A DNA stretch of 64,000 nucleotides from Desulfovibrio sp. DV. GTDB lineage: Bacteria; Desulfobacterota; Desulfovibrionia; Desulfovibrionales; Desulfovibrionaceae. The translations under genes were made by a program, and so were the position numbers. Shown here in pieces: positions 52,807-61,926 of the stretch. Location: assembly GCF_001936595.1 (NCBI RefSeq), contig NZ_MLBG01000008.1, positions 18,073 through 82,072 of the forward strand, written 5' to 3'. Position 1 is the first letter of the stretch. Each line of letters starts with the position of its first letter. The notes under the pieces were generated by a model that was not told where the DNA came from, ran no database searches, and saw only the letters and a list, made by a program, of their open reading frames with translations.

Positions 52807-55061
52807 CGGGTCATCTCGCGGCTCAGTTCGCGGCCAAGATGCTGGTCGTGGCCTCTGGCCACTCCCTTGCCCTTAGATATCTGCCCGGCCACTTCCGCGA
52901 GGCCACGTGATAGTTGAAGATCATTGAAATCGGTCAATCCGGCGGCTCGTTCTTCTTTGTTGAAGACCGGGATGACGACTTCTCCCCCTATGGCTTGCGC
53001 AGCCTGTGTGGCTTTTTCAACGCCGATGTTTCCATGTTCTCTGGAATGATCATTGTCGGCGCAAATGGTGATCTTGGCTTCCGGGAACATCTCCCGAAGG
53101 GATTTCGCCACAGGCTCAAGATTGCCGGCATCGAACGCGACGGCGACGGGTTTATTCGTGGCGACATTGACGCTCACCCCTGTTGCGTAGCCCTCAGTCA
53201 GGATAACTTCGTTGGTGCTGTGCTTTTCGTCGAAGTCAAGTTTGAAGAAACAGCCTGACTTTTGACCGTCTTTTTGGAATTTTTTATTCCCTTCCCAATC
53301 AATCTCCTGCACGTTTCGAAGTTCGCCTTGGGCATTATAAAGAGGTATCAGCAACAACTTGCCATCGGAAGATTCCTTGATCCCTCCGAGGGGTGGAACG
53401 CCTTTGCGAAGCAAATATGGGTGATCGAGTTCCTCGATGGGTCTGATCGGAGGCAAAGCCTCAAATGCTTGGCGACACTGGCGGGCCACATCGTCCTGTC
53501 TGGCCAGCCGTTCACGCTCCCGGCGCTGACCACGTTCCGCCGCTTCCTGCTTGAGAGATGCCTTCTGATCTTCGGTCAGGGTGTGCCCATGGGTTTTCCA
53601 CGTGGTTTTTTCGCCGGTCACGTAATTTTGGAACCATCCGGCCGGATGACCATCGAGAAAGCCTTGGTAAGCTCCATCCAGGGCGTTCGACCGGCCAGTC
53701 ACCGGCACGCGGTGAATCTTCCCGTCCATGATGGGCGCGCCCTTAAGCTCCAGGCCGGCTGCGCGCAGGGCCTGGGCGAACTCATCCTTGGGGTCCATGG
53801 TTGGGGCCGGGCTCGGTTCTTTGGAAGGCAGCCAGGTGCCGAGCTTGGTCATGTCCGCGCCCTCGGGCGCATACCAGAGCTTGGCTTTGCCATCCCATTT
53901 GGCTCCGGCAGCTTTCGCCCTGTCCTTTTCGCGAAACGACACGGCCAGGAAGGTTTTTTCTTTGGCAGGAGCGGGTGGCGCTTTTCCCACGCCCTCGTCA
54001 CGCAGATAGGCGGCAAATGCGTCGTCGCTAAGCCCCAAAAACTCTTGGAGGGGCTTGCCGGTTTCATTTTCATGCCAAAAATGAACACGAGCATCGAGAT
54101 GCTCTTTCTTCTCGGCCGGGGAGCTGGCGACTGCTTTGTCTTGGGCCATCATCTCCTGGGACAGTTCCTGCTTTTGTTCCATGCTGAGGACGTGCTGCTT
54201 GATTTTCTCCGCGTCGCGGCAGGCGCGGACGATTTCATAAGGATCTTTTTCCAAGACGGAGACCCACGAATCCACATAGGCCAAATGCTGCCCGGGATCG
54301 TGGCCGATTCCTAAATCCTGGCCGAGCATCCAAGAGGCGATTTCCGCCCGCAGTTCCTCGCGGGCATAGGGCTCGGAGCCGAAGGGGCCGAACTCCCGGT
54401 CCATCCGGGAAGGATGGCCGGTCCAATGGCCAAGTTCGTGGAGCGCCGTAACGTAGTAGCCATCAGCCGAGGGGAAGTGGTCTTTAGGAGGCAGGCAGAT
54501 TTCATCCGAGCGCAGGCTATAATACGCCCGGTTGCGCTGATTGTGTTTGATGGTCGCGCCGGAGTTTTCGAGGATCGTCTCCGCCTTTTGATTCGGGTCC
54601 CAGGCCAGCCTGACCGTGGACGGGTCCAAAGGCGGGATGTTCCCCTCCAACTGGCTGACGTGGAAGACCGAGGAGAAGCGCACGATGGGGCGGCTCAGCT
54701 CCACCTTTTCCATGACCTGGTTGCCATCGCCGTCCAGCACCGGCTTCCCGTCATTGTCCCGGGCCGGCTCTTCCTTGGAGAACTGCCAATAGACGATAGG
54801 CTGAGCCTTTTCGCCTTTCCGGACTCGGCAATCCAAGGAGTTCGCCTGCCGCAGCGTCATCCAGCGAGGGTCTTCGTACCCTTTTCGGGAAAGCATCACC
54901 CGGTTGATGCCGCTGTAGACCGTGCCCGAGACGGGATTCAGCGGCGCGTGCAGTTCGCCGGGCTGCCAGGGCTTTTGCCAAGGAGCTGTGCCTTTTTTGA
55001 GGTCATTGATCAGCTGCGCGGCAAATTCTTCGTGAAAGGGTTTGCGGTCTTTATGCGCCAT
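52803..55061 (-). CDS. ArdC-like anti-restriction protein fused to a TOPRIM primase
   Basis: A 752-aa multidomain protein. Residues 1-120: ArdC-type ssDNA-binding domain (AAQLINDLKKGTAPWQKPW). About 210-300: a zincin metallopeptidase with HELGH. About 365-410: a DUF5710 segment (REKDRAKAAGAKWDGKAKLW). The C-terminal half: TOPRIM primase (EGYATGVSV, FDAGNL, CADNDH, LTDFNDL). It probably protects and primes incoming single strands. The ATG at 55061 is chosen over the frame start 55196, which lies within the upstream small gene. Confidence 0.85.
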   Translation of the reverse strand: MAHKDRKPFHEEFAAQLINDLKKGTAPWQKPWQPGELHAPLNPVSGTVYSGINRVMLSRKGYEDPRWMTLRQANSLDCRVRKGEKAQPIVYWQFSKEEPARDNDGKPVLDGDGNQVMEKVELSRPIVRFSSVFHVSQLEGNIPPLDPSTVRLAWDPNQKAETILENSGATIKHNQRNRAYYSLRSDEICLPPKDHFPSADGYYVTALHELGHWTGHPSRMDREFGPFGSEPYAREELRAEIASWMLGQDLGIGHDPGQHLAYVDSWVSVLEKDPYEIVRACRDAEKIKQHVLSMEQKQELSQEMMAQDKAVASSPAEKKEHLDARVHFWHENETGKPLQEFLGLSDDAFAAYLRDEGVGKAPPAPAKEKTFLAVSFREKDRAKAAGAKWDGKAKLWYAPEGADMTKLGTWLPSKEPSPAPTMDPKDEFAQALRAAGLELKGAPIMDGKIHRVPVTGRSNALDGAYQGFLDGHPAGWFQNYVTGEKTTWKTHGHTLTEDQKASLKQEAAERGQRRERERLARQDDVARQCRQAFEALPPIRPIEELDHPYLLRKGVPPLGGIKESSDGKLLLIPLYNAQGELRNVQEIDWEGNKKFQKDGQKSGCFFKLDFDEKHSTNEVILTEGYATGVSVNVATNKPVAVAFDAGNLEPVAKSLREMFPEAKITICADNDHSREHGNIGVEKATQAAQAIGGEVVIPVFNKEERAAGLTDFNDLQLSRGLAEVAGQISKGKGVARGHDQHLGRELSREMTR

Positions 55062-55236
55062 GCCCGCTTTCCTCCACTTCATGCCCATCGTCCAGATCAT
55101 CGAGGCTGACGGCTGTTTCCTCAAACGCCCCCATGAAGTCCGCCACCTCAGGATCGGCCGGGATGCCAAGACTGGGATTTTCCGAGGCCTGGACATCCAC
55201 CGCCCGAGCCGCTGCCGCTAGATGCTTCTTCTCCAT
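55051..55236 (-). CDS. small hypothetical protein in the transfer operon
   Basis: A 61-aa, acidic protein (DPEVADFMGAFEETAVSLDD) with a strong AGGAGGG site 6 bp upstream of ATG 55236. It overlaps the ArdC-primase start by 11 bp, so the two are coupled. No family recognised. Cytoplasmic by sequence. Confidence 0.6.
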   Translation of the reverse strand: MEKKHLAAAARAVDVQASENPSLGIPADPEVADFMGAFEETAVSLDDLDDGHEVEESGHGA

Positions 55237-55248
55237 TACGTATCCCTC

Positions 55249-55629
55249 CTACATTCCCATATCAAAAAGATTGGACTGTTTAAGAGCACGAACCGTAAAC
55301 ACCAAAGAATTGCTTTTGACGGCCGCGTTGATCTCAACTTCGAATTTGTCCCAGATGGTTTTGAGTGTTTTTGGTAGGCCGTCGAATGAGTCATTAGAGT
55401 CATATTTCGGCCAATCCTGACGCGCTCTCCAGGAATTCTCACCAAGATGCCGCCACTCCCAATCGGAAAAGTTTCGAGGGCCATTCACAATTGAGAATCC
55501 ATTGGCTTTCTTTTCAACCCCAGACCATTTTTGATCATGATAAACAACGCAGCGCCATTCATGCTTTCCAACAACACAGGCTGGAGTCGCAAAGACTATT
55601 GGTTTTCCAGAACTTGTTCTGTTATCCAT
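55249..55629 (-). CDS. hypothetical protein in the transfer operon
   Basis: A 126-aa protein from ATG 55629 behind GAGGAAGG. It is rich in tryptophan and charged residues (WRCVVYHDQKWSGVEKK, DWEWRHLGENSWRARQDWP) and has no signal peptide or membrane segment. Its lower GC suggests separate origin. It sits between traF and the 61-aa gene, same strand. Function unknown; an entry-exclusion or anti-defence role is only a guess. Confidence 0.6.
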   Translation of the reverse strand: MDNRTSSGKPIVFATPACVVGKHEWRCVVYHDQKWSGVEKKANGFSIVNGPRNFSDWEWRHLGENSWRARQDWPKYDSNDSFDGLPKTLKTIWDKFEVEINAAVKSNSLVFTVRALKQSNLFDMGM

Positions 55630-55641
55630 AGCCTTCCTCAT

Positions 55642-56163
55642 TCAATGTAGTATAAAAAATGGCTTTACTTTTCGAAGAGAAGCAAGGTGGACCAAGCCAA
55701 AGTATCGGCCGTCAAAACCGCCTGGATGCCCAGAGGACAGGATCAGGGCCATGCCCGGGGGAATCCGGCCAGGGCGGAGCGCCATAGGCGGCAGCGGCCT
55801 GCCGTGGCTGTCTTGCGAATGTGCCTGGCTCTCCGGCTGGAGCTGGCCGTTTATCCGGATGCCGTCCGGAGCCAGGCCTACCTCGTCTCCTGGGAGCCCT
55901 GCTACGACCTTGAGCAATGGTTGCAGCCCACCCGGGCATGACCCGGGCCGCAGGTACCCCCGTTCCAGGGCCAAAGGCGTGAAGGAGACGTCTTCCATGC
56001 AGAAGCTGACGAGGGCGCCGTGCTCGATCACCGCAGCCTGGCCAGGGACAAACTGATAAAACCCCCGAGGCATCGAGGCCGTGGCGTTGAACCGAAACCC
56101 GCTCTCGAAAAGAAGGGCTCCCGCGCACCCCATGAAGCACACGAGAAAGACGACGGGCCTCAT
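55642..56163 (-). CDS. traF: TraF-type conjugative signal peptidase
   Basis: A 173-aa S26-family peptidase. One N-terminal helix precedes the catalytic serine in NATASMPRGFYQF (about residue 30) and the lysine in LLKVVAGLPGDEV (about residue 88). TraF of RP4 processes pilin; related proteins occur with VirD4-type coupling proteins. The start overlaps the traG stop as ATGA. Length typical. Confidence 0.87.
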   Translation of the reverse strand: MRPVVFLVCFMGCAGALLFESGFRFNATASMPRGFYQFVPGQAAVIEHGALVSFCMEDVSFTPLALERGYLRPGSCPGGLQPLLKVVAGLPGDEVGLAPDGIRINGQLQPESQAHSQDSHGRPLPPMALRPGRIPPGMALILSSGHPGGFDGRYFGLVHLASLRKVKPFFILH

Positions 56164-58158
56164 GCTTGAACCTCCTGCGCTTTGAGGTAGGCGGCGTAGC
56201 CGCTTTGCCTCTCAAGAGAGGTTTGGGCCTTAGGATTGGCAGTGGTGGCCCGATTGAGGGAATCGGATTGGACGGGAGTCGGCACCTTGACCCGATCAGA
56301 AAAAACGGGGTCCAGGAAATACAGTATTTGACGACCATAGATCGGGGAACGGCCGGCAACGAAAATGAGCATGTCACCGGCCTTTTTGGCCTTCCCTCCC
56401 TCTTTCGTAAGGCCCGGTAAACGCATGCATTCATCCGGTGTCAGAAGGGGACGGGCTGTTTCGCTGACGCTGACCGAGGCGTTTTTCAAGTGGCCACTCC
56501 GAGAGCCCGATAAAGAGGTCTTTTCGGTCACAACGGTCGTCTTGCCTGTCATTTCCGAAAGCTCTTTGCCTGTCTCCAGCGTGTTCGGCGCGTAGGCAAT
56601 TCGAATGTGGCAGTTGCCCTTGATGCCGTTTTCCTTGCCGTAGGTCTCATTAAGTTGTTCTATGTTTTGGATGACGAGCAGATAGTTGATGCCATAGCCG
56701 GCGGCATAGGCGATTGATTTGTTGACGACCTCCATCTTGCCGATGGACGTGAACTCATCCAGCAGCATCAGCAAGCGACGTGGCGGTTTCTTCTGGACTC
56801 CGTTTTCGAATTCCATACGTTCGCAAATGCGGCTAATAATGAGGTTTAGAATCAGCCGAAGCAGCGGGCGCACCCGGTTCACATCCGTTGGGCTGACGAC
56901 GAGATAGAGACTCACCGGCTTTTCATGGTGCAGGAGGTCGCGCACCCGAAAGTCCGAGCGGGCCGTGTTCATGGCCACCACGGGATCGCGGTAAAGCGCC
57001 AGGTTGGACACCGCCGTCCCCACCACGCCCGAGCACTCATTGGCACTTTTGTTGAGCATCTCCCGGGCCGAGCTGGCGATAAACGTGTGGATGTCCTCAC
57101 CGCCGATTGCTCCGGAAGGGAAGCATTCCGCGACAAGAGCCGCATGATCGGCATTGAGCATTTCCTCAAAAAGCTGCTCAATCGTGCGGTCCTTGTCGGC
57201 CAGCATATTCCCCAGATCGCTCAAGGTGGCCGGTCGCTTTTGTTTGTGGCGCACCCAAACCAGACAATGCAGCAGGGCACCGGCAATGAAGGCAAATCCT
57301 GCCTTGGCCCAGTAGTCCTGAAGGCCCTTGCCCTCGGGGTCCACAATCATTGTTGCAATATTTTGCACGTCCGGGATGGCTTGGAGCGTATCCAGGCGCA
57401 CCTCTTCCAGGGGATTAAAACACGTGCCAATCCTGCCGTCGCCCGAGCTGGCATCCGAGGGATCGAACCGCAGAACCTTGTGACCCTGGGAGTGACGCCA
57501 GCCTGCCGTCAGCGCCCAGTTTTCGCCCTTGATATCAAGGCTCACTGTCGAATCGGGATAGGAAAGCAGCGTCGGAAGGATGATGCCCACGCCCTTGCCC
57601 GACCGAGTCGGCGCATAAAGGAGTACGTGCTCGGGACCATCGTGCCGCAGATAGCGTTGCAATTGCGCGCGACGGCCATTGAGCCATTGCCTGGCGGCCT
57701 GCCAGCCGTGGAATTTCTGGACCCAGCCGCCGACATAGATGCCCTGGCCACCCAGAAGCCCCATATCCATGATCTCATCTTCGGCCGCCCAATGGGCTGA
57801 TCCATGCAGATCGGAGGCCTGCTTGGGTTTGCGCATGTTCAGTAGGGCAAAACCCAGAAAAAGAGCTGGGCACGATAAAAGCATCTGCCCATAGATTCGG
57901 CCCGGCGCACGACCTCGTATTCGTTGCTCCACTGGTGCCACGAAAGAATTTTCCAGGGAGCGTACCAGGCCATGCCGAAAGCCGAGCCCCAAGGTTTGCC
58001 CAAGGACGGATGGTTGCCGAAGATTATTGCCACCTGCTGGGTAGCCAAAGACAAGCTGACCAAGGCCAAGAGCACCATAAAAGGAGGTAGCCCCATCGCC
58101 AAAGCTTACGGCGCGTCTTGATTCCACCCAGGCCGTGCTGAATGATCTCACTGCTCAC
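56160..58158 (-). CDS. traG: TraG/VirD4 coupling protein, N-terminus frameshifted
   Basis: Type IV coupling protein, about 665 aa once repaired. Core: Walker A LLYAPTRSGKGVGII, Walker B LMLLDEFTSI and the conserved GINYLLVIQNIEQLNETYG. The open frame reaches 58151, but its first 100 residues are out of frame. The authentic N-terminus lies in another frame (58096-57842): LPPFMVLLALVSLSLATQQVA, NHPSLGKPWGSAF, YAPWKILSWHQW. One more T in a run of five (about 57863) and one more base near 58104 (after CGTAAG) give a continuous protein starting at GTG 58158, with AAGGAG upstream. Without correction the membrane anchor would be lost. Confidence 0.85.
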
Positions 58159-59353
58159 GATAAGGCTCCTTGAAGACCAGGTCTTTGGTGACGATGACGT
58201 TGAACCGGTATCCAGGCCGGATTTCCAGCGTCGGCTTGATGTTCATGTTTTTTTCGAGAAGCTTGGAGGTGGTCTGTCCGAACTGCGTGGCCAAGGCCGA
58301 GGCCATTTCCTGTTGGAGAGTCGGTTTCGAGGAACTGTTTGTGGAATTGGAGCTGTTGGATGTCGGGGTCATGCTATCCACGGCCCAAGAGGTGGTCCCT
58401 GTGATGAGCGACATCAGCAGAGCGCCGCCAAAAGTCCGGAAATAGTGATTGTTCACTTCATCATTGAATCCCGAATAGCCGGCGCTGTCCGTGCCGGGCA
58501 TGGATTCCAGGGTGATGGCCGAGCCATCGGGAAAGATAATGCGGTTCCAGGCCACGAGCACGCGGGATTGGCCATAGATGATCCGGGAATCATAGACCCC
58601 GTAGAGCCGAGCGCCTTGCGGAATGAGCAGGAAGTGGCCGTTGGCCGTGTCCAAGACATTCTGGCTGACCTGGGCGATGATCTGGCCGGGGAGATCGGAG
58701 TTGATGCCGCCGATCATCACCGCCGGGATCACGGCACCGGTTTTGACCTCATACCGCTGCCCTGCCATCCGGGTGTTGGGGGAAATCCACTGCTTATCGG
58801 TTTTCTTTGCCCGATCAAAGAACGCTTCCTTGTCTTTGTCCGCCGCCGGGTTGTAGTCCCCTTCCCGGGGCGCTCCCGCGAGCCGCTCAAGTCGGTCGAG
58901 GTGATCAGTCGGCTCTTTTTCGGACTTCAGTCCATTGTTCTCACCCTGGAGCCCGGTCTTCGCCGTCTCGTCCTTGACCTTGCGGATGACAAGTGGTGAC
59001 GACAGCGCACTCATGGTGGCTTGATGCCGCTGCCTGCGCAATTCACCCAATTCGCGTTTATATTCCGGTGGCTCGTTGCTGGTGACCACCTGCACGATGG
59101 GCTTGGGCGGTGTTGTCGGTGCTGGTGGCGGTGGAGGCGTCGCCATGCCCATGCCGCCGGCGTCGCTGACCAAGGGTTTGTCGTCTCGGGCTGCAATCGG
59201 TGGTTTTGTTTTCTCCTCCTGTTTCTTTTGGCTGGAGAACTCCACCGAGTACACCAAGACGCCGAGCAGTATAGCCCCGCCAAGGATTGCGGCATAAAAC
59301 GGCCACTTCCGCATCCTTTGGGTCTCGATATATTCATTGGGATCATTGAGCAT
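58148..59353 (-). CDS. TrbI/VirB10-like core-complex protein
   Basis: A 401-aa VirB10/TrbI-type component spanning inner and outer membrane. One N-terminal helix (YAAILGGAILLGVLVYSV), a proline-rich periplasmic segment (PPPPPAPTTPPKP) and the C-terminal barrel domain (GAVIPAVMIGGINSDLPG, HFLLIPQGARLYGVYDS, DEVNNHYFRTFGG). It helps gate DNA or pilus passage. The ATG at 59353 follows AAGGAAG. Overlaps traG by 11 bp. Confidence 0.9.
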   Translation of the reverse strand: MLNDPNEYIETQRMRKWPFYAAILGGAILLGVLVYSVEFSSQKKQEEKTKPPIAARDDKPLVSDAGGMGMATPPPPPAPTTPPKPIVQVVTSNEPPEYKRELGELRRQRHQATMSALSSPLVIRKVKDETAKTGLQGENNGLKSEKEPTDHLDRLERLAGAPREGDYNPAADKDKEAFFDRAKKTDKQWISPNTRMAGQRYEVKTGAVIPAVMIGGINSDLPGQIIAQVSQNVLDTANGHFLLIPQGARLYGVYDSRIIYGQSRVLVAWNRIIFPDGSAITLESMPGTDSAGYSGFNDEVNNHYFRTFGGALLMSLITGTTSWAVDSMTPTSNSSNSTNSSSKPTLQQEMASALATQFGQTTSKLLEKNMNIKPTLEIRPGYRFNVIVTKDLVFKEPYREQ

Positions 59354-59355
59354 GA

Positions 59356-60468
59356 TCAACTTCCTTTGGCGCAGGTTGTACAGACCATGATGCGGCCGTA
59401 GTCCGATGCGGGATTGACCCAACCCAAAGTGTCATCTGTGGTCAGCAGCCGCAGATGCACTTGCCACTGCGTATCGCTGGCGCTGGTCGCCCAGGTCTGA
59501 AACGACGTGAGGGGAGGAGCCGCAGCTCCGGCGGCGGCGATGGTCGGGGTCACGAAGATTTGCGGAGTGGTATCGGTGCCAGGCGGGCAGGACGGCTTGT
59601 CGACGAGATCCCCGTCCTTGGCCAGAGTGGCGTTTTTAAAAAGCGTGCTGTTTCCGGTGTCGGCCAAGATTTCCATGTTGCCGTTCCGGCAGATGTAAAG
59701 ACCCTGGGTCGTGTCCAAAAACACCCTGCCTTCCACGGACAAATCGCAGACTTCGCTGCCTAAGCTTCGGGCCGTGAACTGGACCTCGTAGAGGTTTCGG
59801 ATCGCGTGATCCGTCATATCCAGTTCCGTCTGCATCTGATTGAGTTCCGGGTGGCCCGGGACGGCCACTCGGTAGAGAAAATCCTGGCCGAGGCTTGAGC
59901 TGTCGAACGTGCTCAGTGCCCCAAGGTGGCCAGGCCCTGGGGATGTGATCCCGACGCTGGCTAGGTTGAGTATCCACCCGCCGAAAGCTCCGCGCAGCGA
60001 ACTCGACGGCTGGTCCGGAATATCCCCAGTGGGGATGAAGCCGCCGGCCCCTCCCGCCATCGCAGCCGCCGAAGGAACGACCGAGGTGGCGAAACGGACA
60101 TCCTTGGAATCCTGTCCTCGTCCACCTGTGGTCAGCACCACGGCCTGCAATGTATTGGAAGATGGCTGCCGAAAGACGATTTGATAGGTCTGGCCCCAGA
60201 CGTTGTGCCCTTGAAAGCCGGCCTCCAGGAAGCCTTCCGTTACCAACGGGTCCGTGCTGATCGTCGGGCCGCTGGCGGACGAGGTTTGCGTCAAAAGGTC
60301 CGTCTGGTGCTTGCGGACATAGGCGGAAGCGGCCTTGGTCACCGCAACGAGCTGGTCGGCGGCCTGCCGTTTTTCGAGCTCGTTTGCGCCCAGCTCCCAC
60401 AGGTTCAAGAGAACTGGCAGCATGATGAAAAGGACCAGCAGCGCGCCGATAGTTTCAATGAGTTTCAT
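59356..60468 (-). CDS. pilV: PilV-like thin-pilus tip minor pilin
   Basis: A 370-aa pilin-like protein: hydrophobic helix at the very N-terminus (MKLIETIGALLVLFIMLP) with the pilin glutamate at position 5, then a long exported body ending in a cysteine-containing tip (RIMVCTTCAKGS). This fits PilV adhesins of R64-type pili, which fix mating specificity. No shufflon repeats or Rci recombinase gene were found, so the tip appears fixed. Remarkably, the in-frame codons upstream of the ATG end at a stop and contain no start, so no leader peptide is encoded. Confidence 0.75.
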   Translation of the reverse strand: MKLIETIGALLVLFIMLPVLLNLWELGANELEKRQAADQLVAVTKAASAYVRKHQTDLLTQTSSASGPTISTDPLVTEGFLEAGFQGHNVWGQTYQIVFRQPSSNTLQAVVLTTGGRGQDSKDVRFATSVVPSAAAMAGGAGGFIPTGDIPDQPSSSLRGAFGGWILNLASVGITSPGPGHLGALSTFDSSSLGQDFLYRVAVPGHPELNQMQTELDMTDHAIRNLYEVQFTARSLGSEVCDLSVEGRVFLDTTQGLYICRNGNMEILADTGNSTLFKNATLAKDGDLVDKPSCPPGTDTTPQIFVTPTIAAAGAAAPPLTSFQTWATSASDTQWQVHLRLLTTDDTLGWVNPASDYGRIMVCTTCAKGS

Positions 60469-60472
60469 GCGA

Positions 60473-60901
60473 TTACTCCACGCTGACCACGCTCACGATG
60501 TCGCCCTCGGAGACGAAGGCCGGGACCGGCGTAACGCCGCCGTAGCTGGGGAAAAGCCGGCCCGCCGCCGCGCGGCCGATGGCGTAGCTTCCCCAGTACA
60601 AATCCCGGACGACTGCTATTTCCTCGGGCGACGCTTGCCCCCAGACGTAGAGGCAGCCCGCCTCGATCCGGGCGTGCCAGGGACGCAGCATCGACCAGCT
60701 TGTGGGCAGGTCCAGGGATGCCGTCGCAATATCTCCAGGCGTTTTGTGACCGTTAAAAACGTAGCGGTGCACTTCATTGCGGTAGACTGCGTAGTTCGCG
60801 GCTATTGTCTCTGTCCGCTGATCGTCCTGGGAGTCCATGCCCCTGAAACGCAGCGTGGCTAGGAGGCCGAGAAGAATCATGAGAACGGCCAGTGCTTTCA
60901 T
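60473..60901 (-). CDS. pilM: PilM-like thin-pilus biogenesis protein
   Basis: A 142-aa protein with an N-terminal membrane segment (LAVLMILLGLLATLRF) and a periplasmic domain (ANYAVYRNEVHRYVFN, WHARIEAGCLYVWG). Size, topology and position match R64-type PilM, a pilus biogenesis protein of unknown mechanism (not the ATPase-like PilM of type IVa pili). Start overlaps the ATPase stop as ATGA. Confidence 0.75.
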   Translation of the reverse strand: MKALAVLMILLGLLATLRFRGMDSQDDQRTETIAANYAVYRNEVHRYVFNGHKTPGDIATASLDLPTSWSMLRPWHARIEAGCLYVWGQASPEEIAVVRDLYWGSYAIGRAAAGRLFPSYGGVTPVPAFVSEGDIVSVVSVE

Positions 60902-61926
60902 ATGGCCTTGAGTCCATGATCCGCGATGCGGTTGCGCAAATCACGCATATCGTCACCGAGTGTCTGTAGTTGTCGTTCGCGCAGTTTCGCCCGAAGGCCT
61001 CTTATGCGCATGGCGCTTTCGGAGTTGGAAGCGGCGAAAGGGAGAAGCAGGTATTGCGGGCACTTCTGCAACTTTGGCTCGCTCTCCAAATCCTGAAGCA
61101 GGATGGCCAGGAGGGAATTGGCTAGGTTCTCGCAGGCGTTGACCCCATCAAGCTCCTGCGCCCAGTTGATGAGCCGCTCCAGGGCCGCGATGACATCAAG
61201 GCCATGGATGGTGGCCACCACCAGTTGCTGCCGGGAACCCAGGGCCACGCGCAGGGCCTCCAGCGCCGCGAACTTGGTGTGGATCTCGCCAATGAAGATG
61301 ACGTTGGGCGAGGCGTATAGGTGCGCCCGCTCGATTTGCATGGGGAGTTCGTGCTCCCCTTGAATCTCCGTCTGAAAGCAGTAGCCGTGGTCCCCCCAAC
61401 TGCCGCCGAGGGGCAATTCTGCCGGGTTTTCAAACGTCACGGCATGGCCGCCATGTCGTTTGAGCCGGCCGGCCACCAAGGCGCTGGCCGTCGTGGTCTT
61501 GCCCGAAGCCTGGGCCCCGGCCACCAAGATAAGGCCCTGTCGCTGTTCCGCGAGAAGCAGCCAATCGGTCAGGTACGACGGCAATCCGAGTTCCGGCAGT
61601 ACGGGCACTGCTGCGGGCAGCCGGCGCATGAACCAGGTCTGACCGGAATCGACATCCTGGATTTCGGCCACCCGGTAATACACGCCGTTATGGGAATACC
61701 GAATCGTTCGGGGTTCCACGCGAAGCCCCGTGGCCGGGTCCGTCTGGCGTTTGGCCAAGACGGCATCAATCAACTTTTTGGGCAGCTCTCTCACCTCGGC
61801 CGCGCAATCCTGTGGGACGGGGATGAGCTGCTGTCCTGAGTCGGGGCAGCCTTTGAGGCGCGCGGACCCGTCCGGCAATATGATCAGGTCCGAAAAGGAC
61901 AGTTCAGCCAGCGACGTCATGGTCAT
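60898..61926 (-). CDS. PilT-like pilus ATPase
   Basis: A 342-aa secretion ATPase of the PilT/GspE class: Walker A GAQASGKTTTASAL (about residue 150), an Asp-box-like segment (HLYASPNVIFIGEIHTKFAALEAL) and a His-box (VVATIHGLDVIAALE). It should power pilus retraction or dynamics alongside the PilQ ATPase. The start ATG at 61926 overlaps the pilS stop (ATGA); ATG 61920 is also possible. Lacks the tetracysteine domain, as PilT proteins do. Confidence 0.87.
   Translation of the reverse strand: MTMTSLAELSFSDLIILPDGSARLKGCPDSGQQLIPVPQDCAAEVRELPKKLIDAVLAKRQTDPATGLRVEPRTIRYSHNGVYYRVAEIQDVDSGQTWFMRRLPAAVPVLPELGLPSYLTDWLLLAEQRQGLILVAGAQASGKTTTASALVAGRLKRHGGHAVTFENPAELPLGGSWGDHGYCFQTEIQGEHELPMQIERAHLYASPNVIFIGEIHTKFAALEALRVALGSRQQLVVATIHGLDVIAALERLINWAQELDGVNACENLANSLLAILLQDLESEPKLQKCPQYLLLPFAASNSESAMRIRGLRAKLRERQLQTLGDDMRDLRNRIADHGLKAI

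Noticed and set aside
59356..60468. Shufflon at the pilV 3' end
   Set aside because: No inverted repeat series or alternative C-terminal segments next to the gene, and no Rci-type recombinase in the transfer region.
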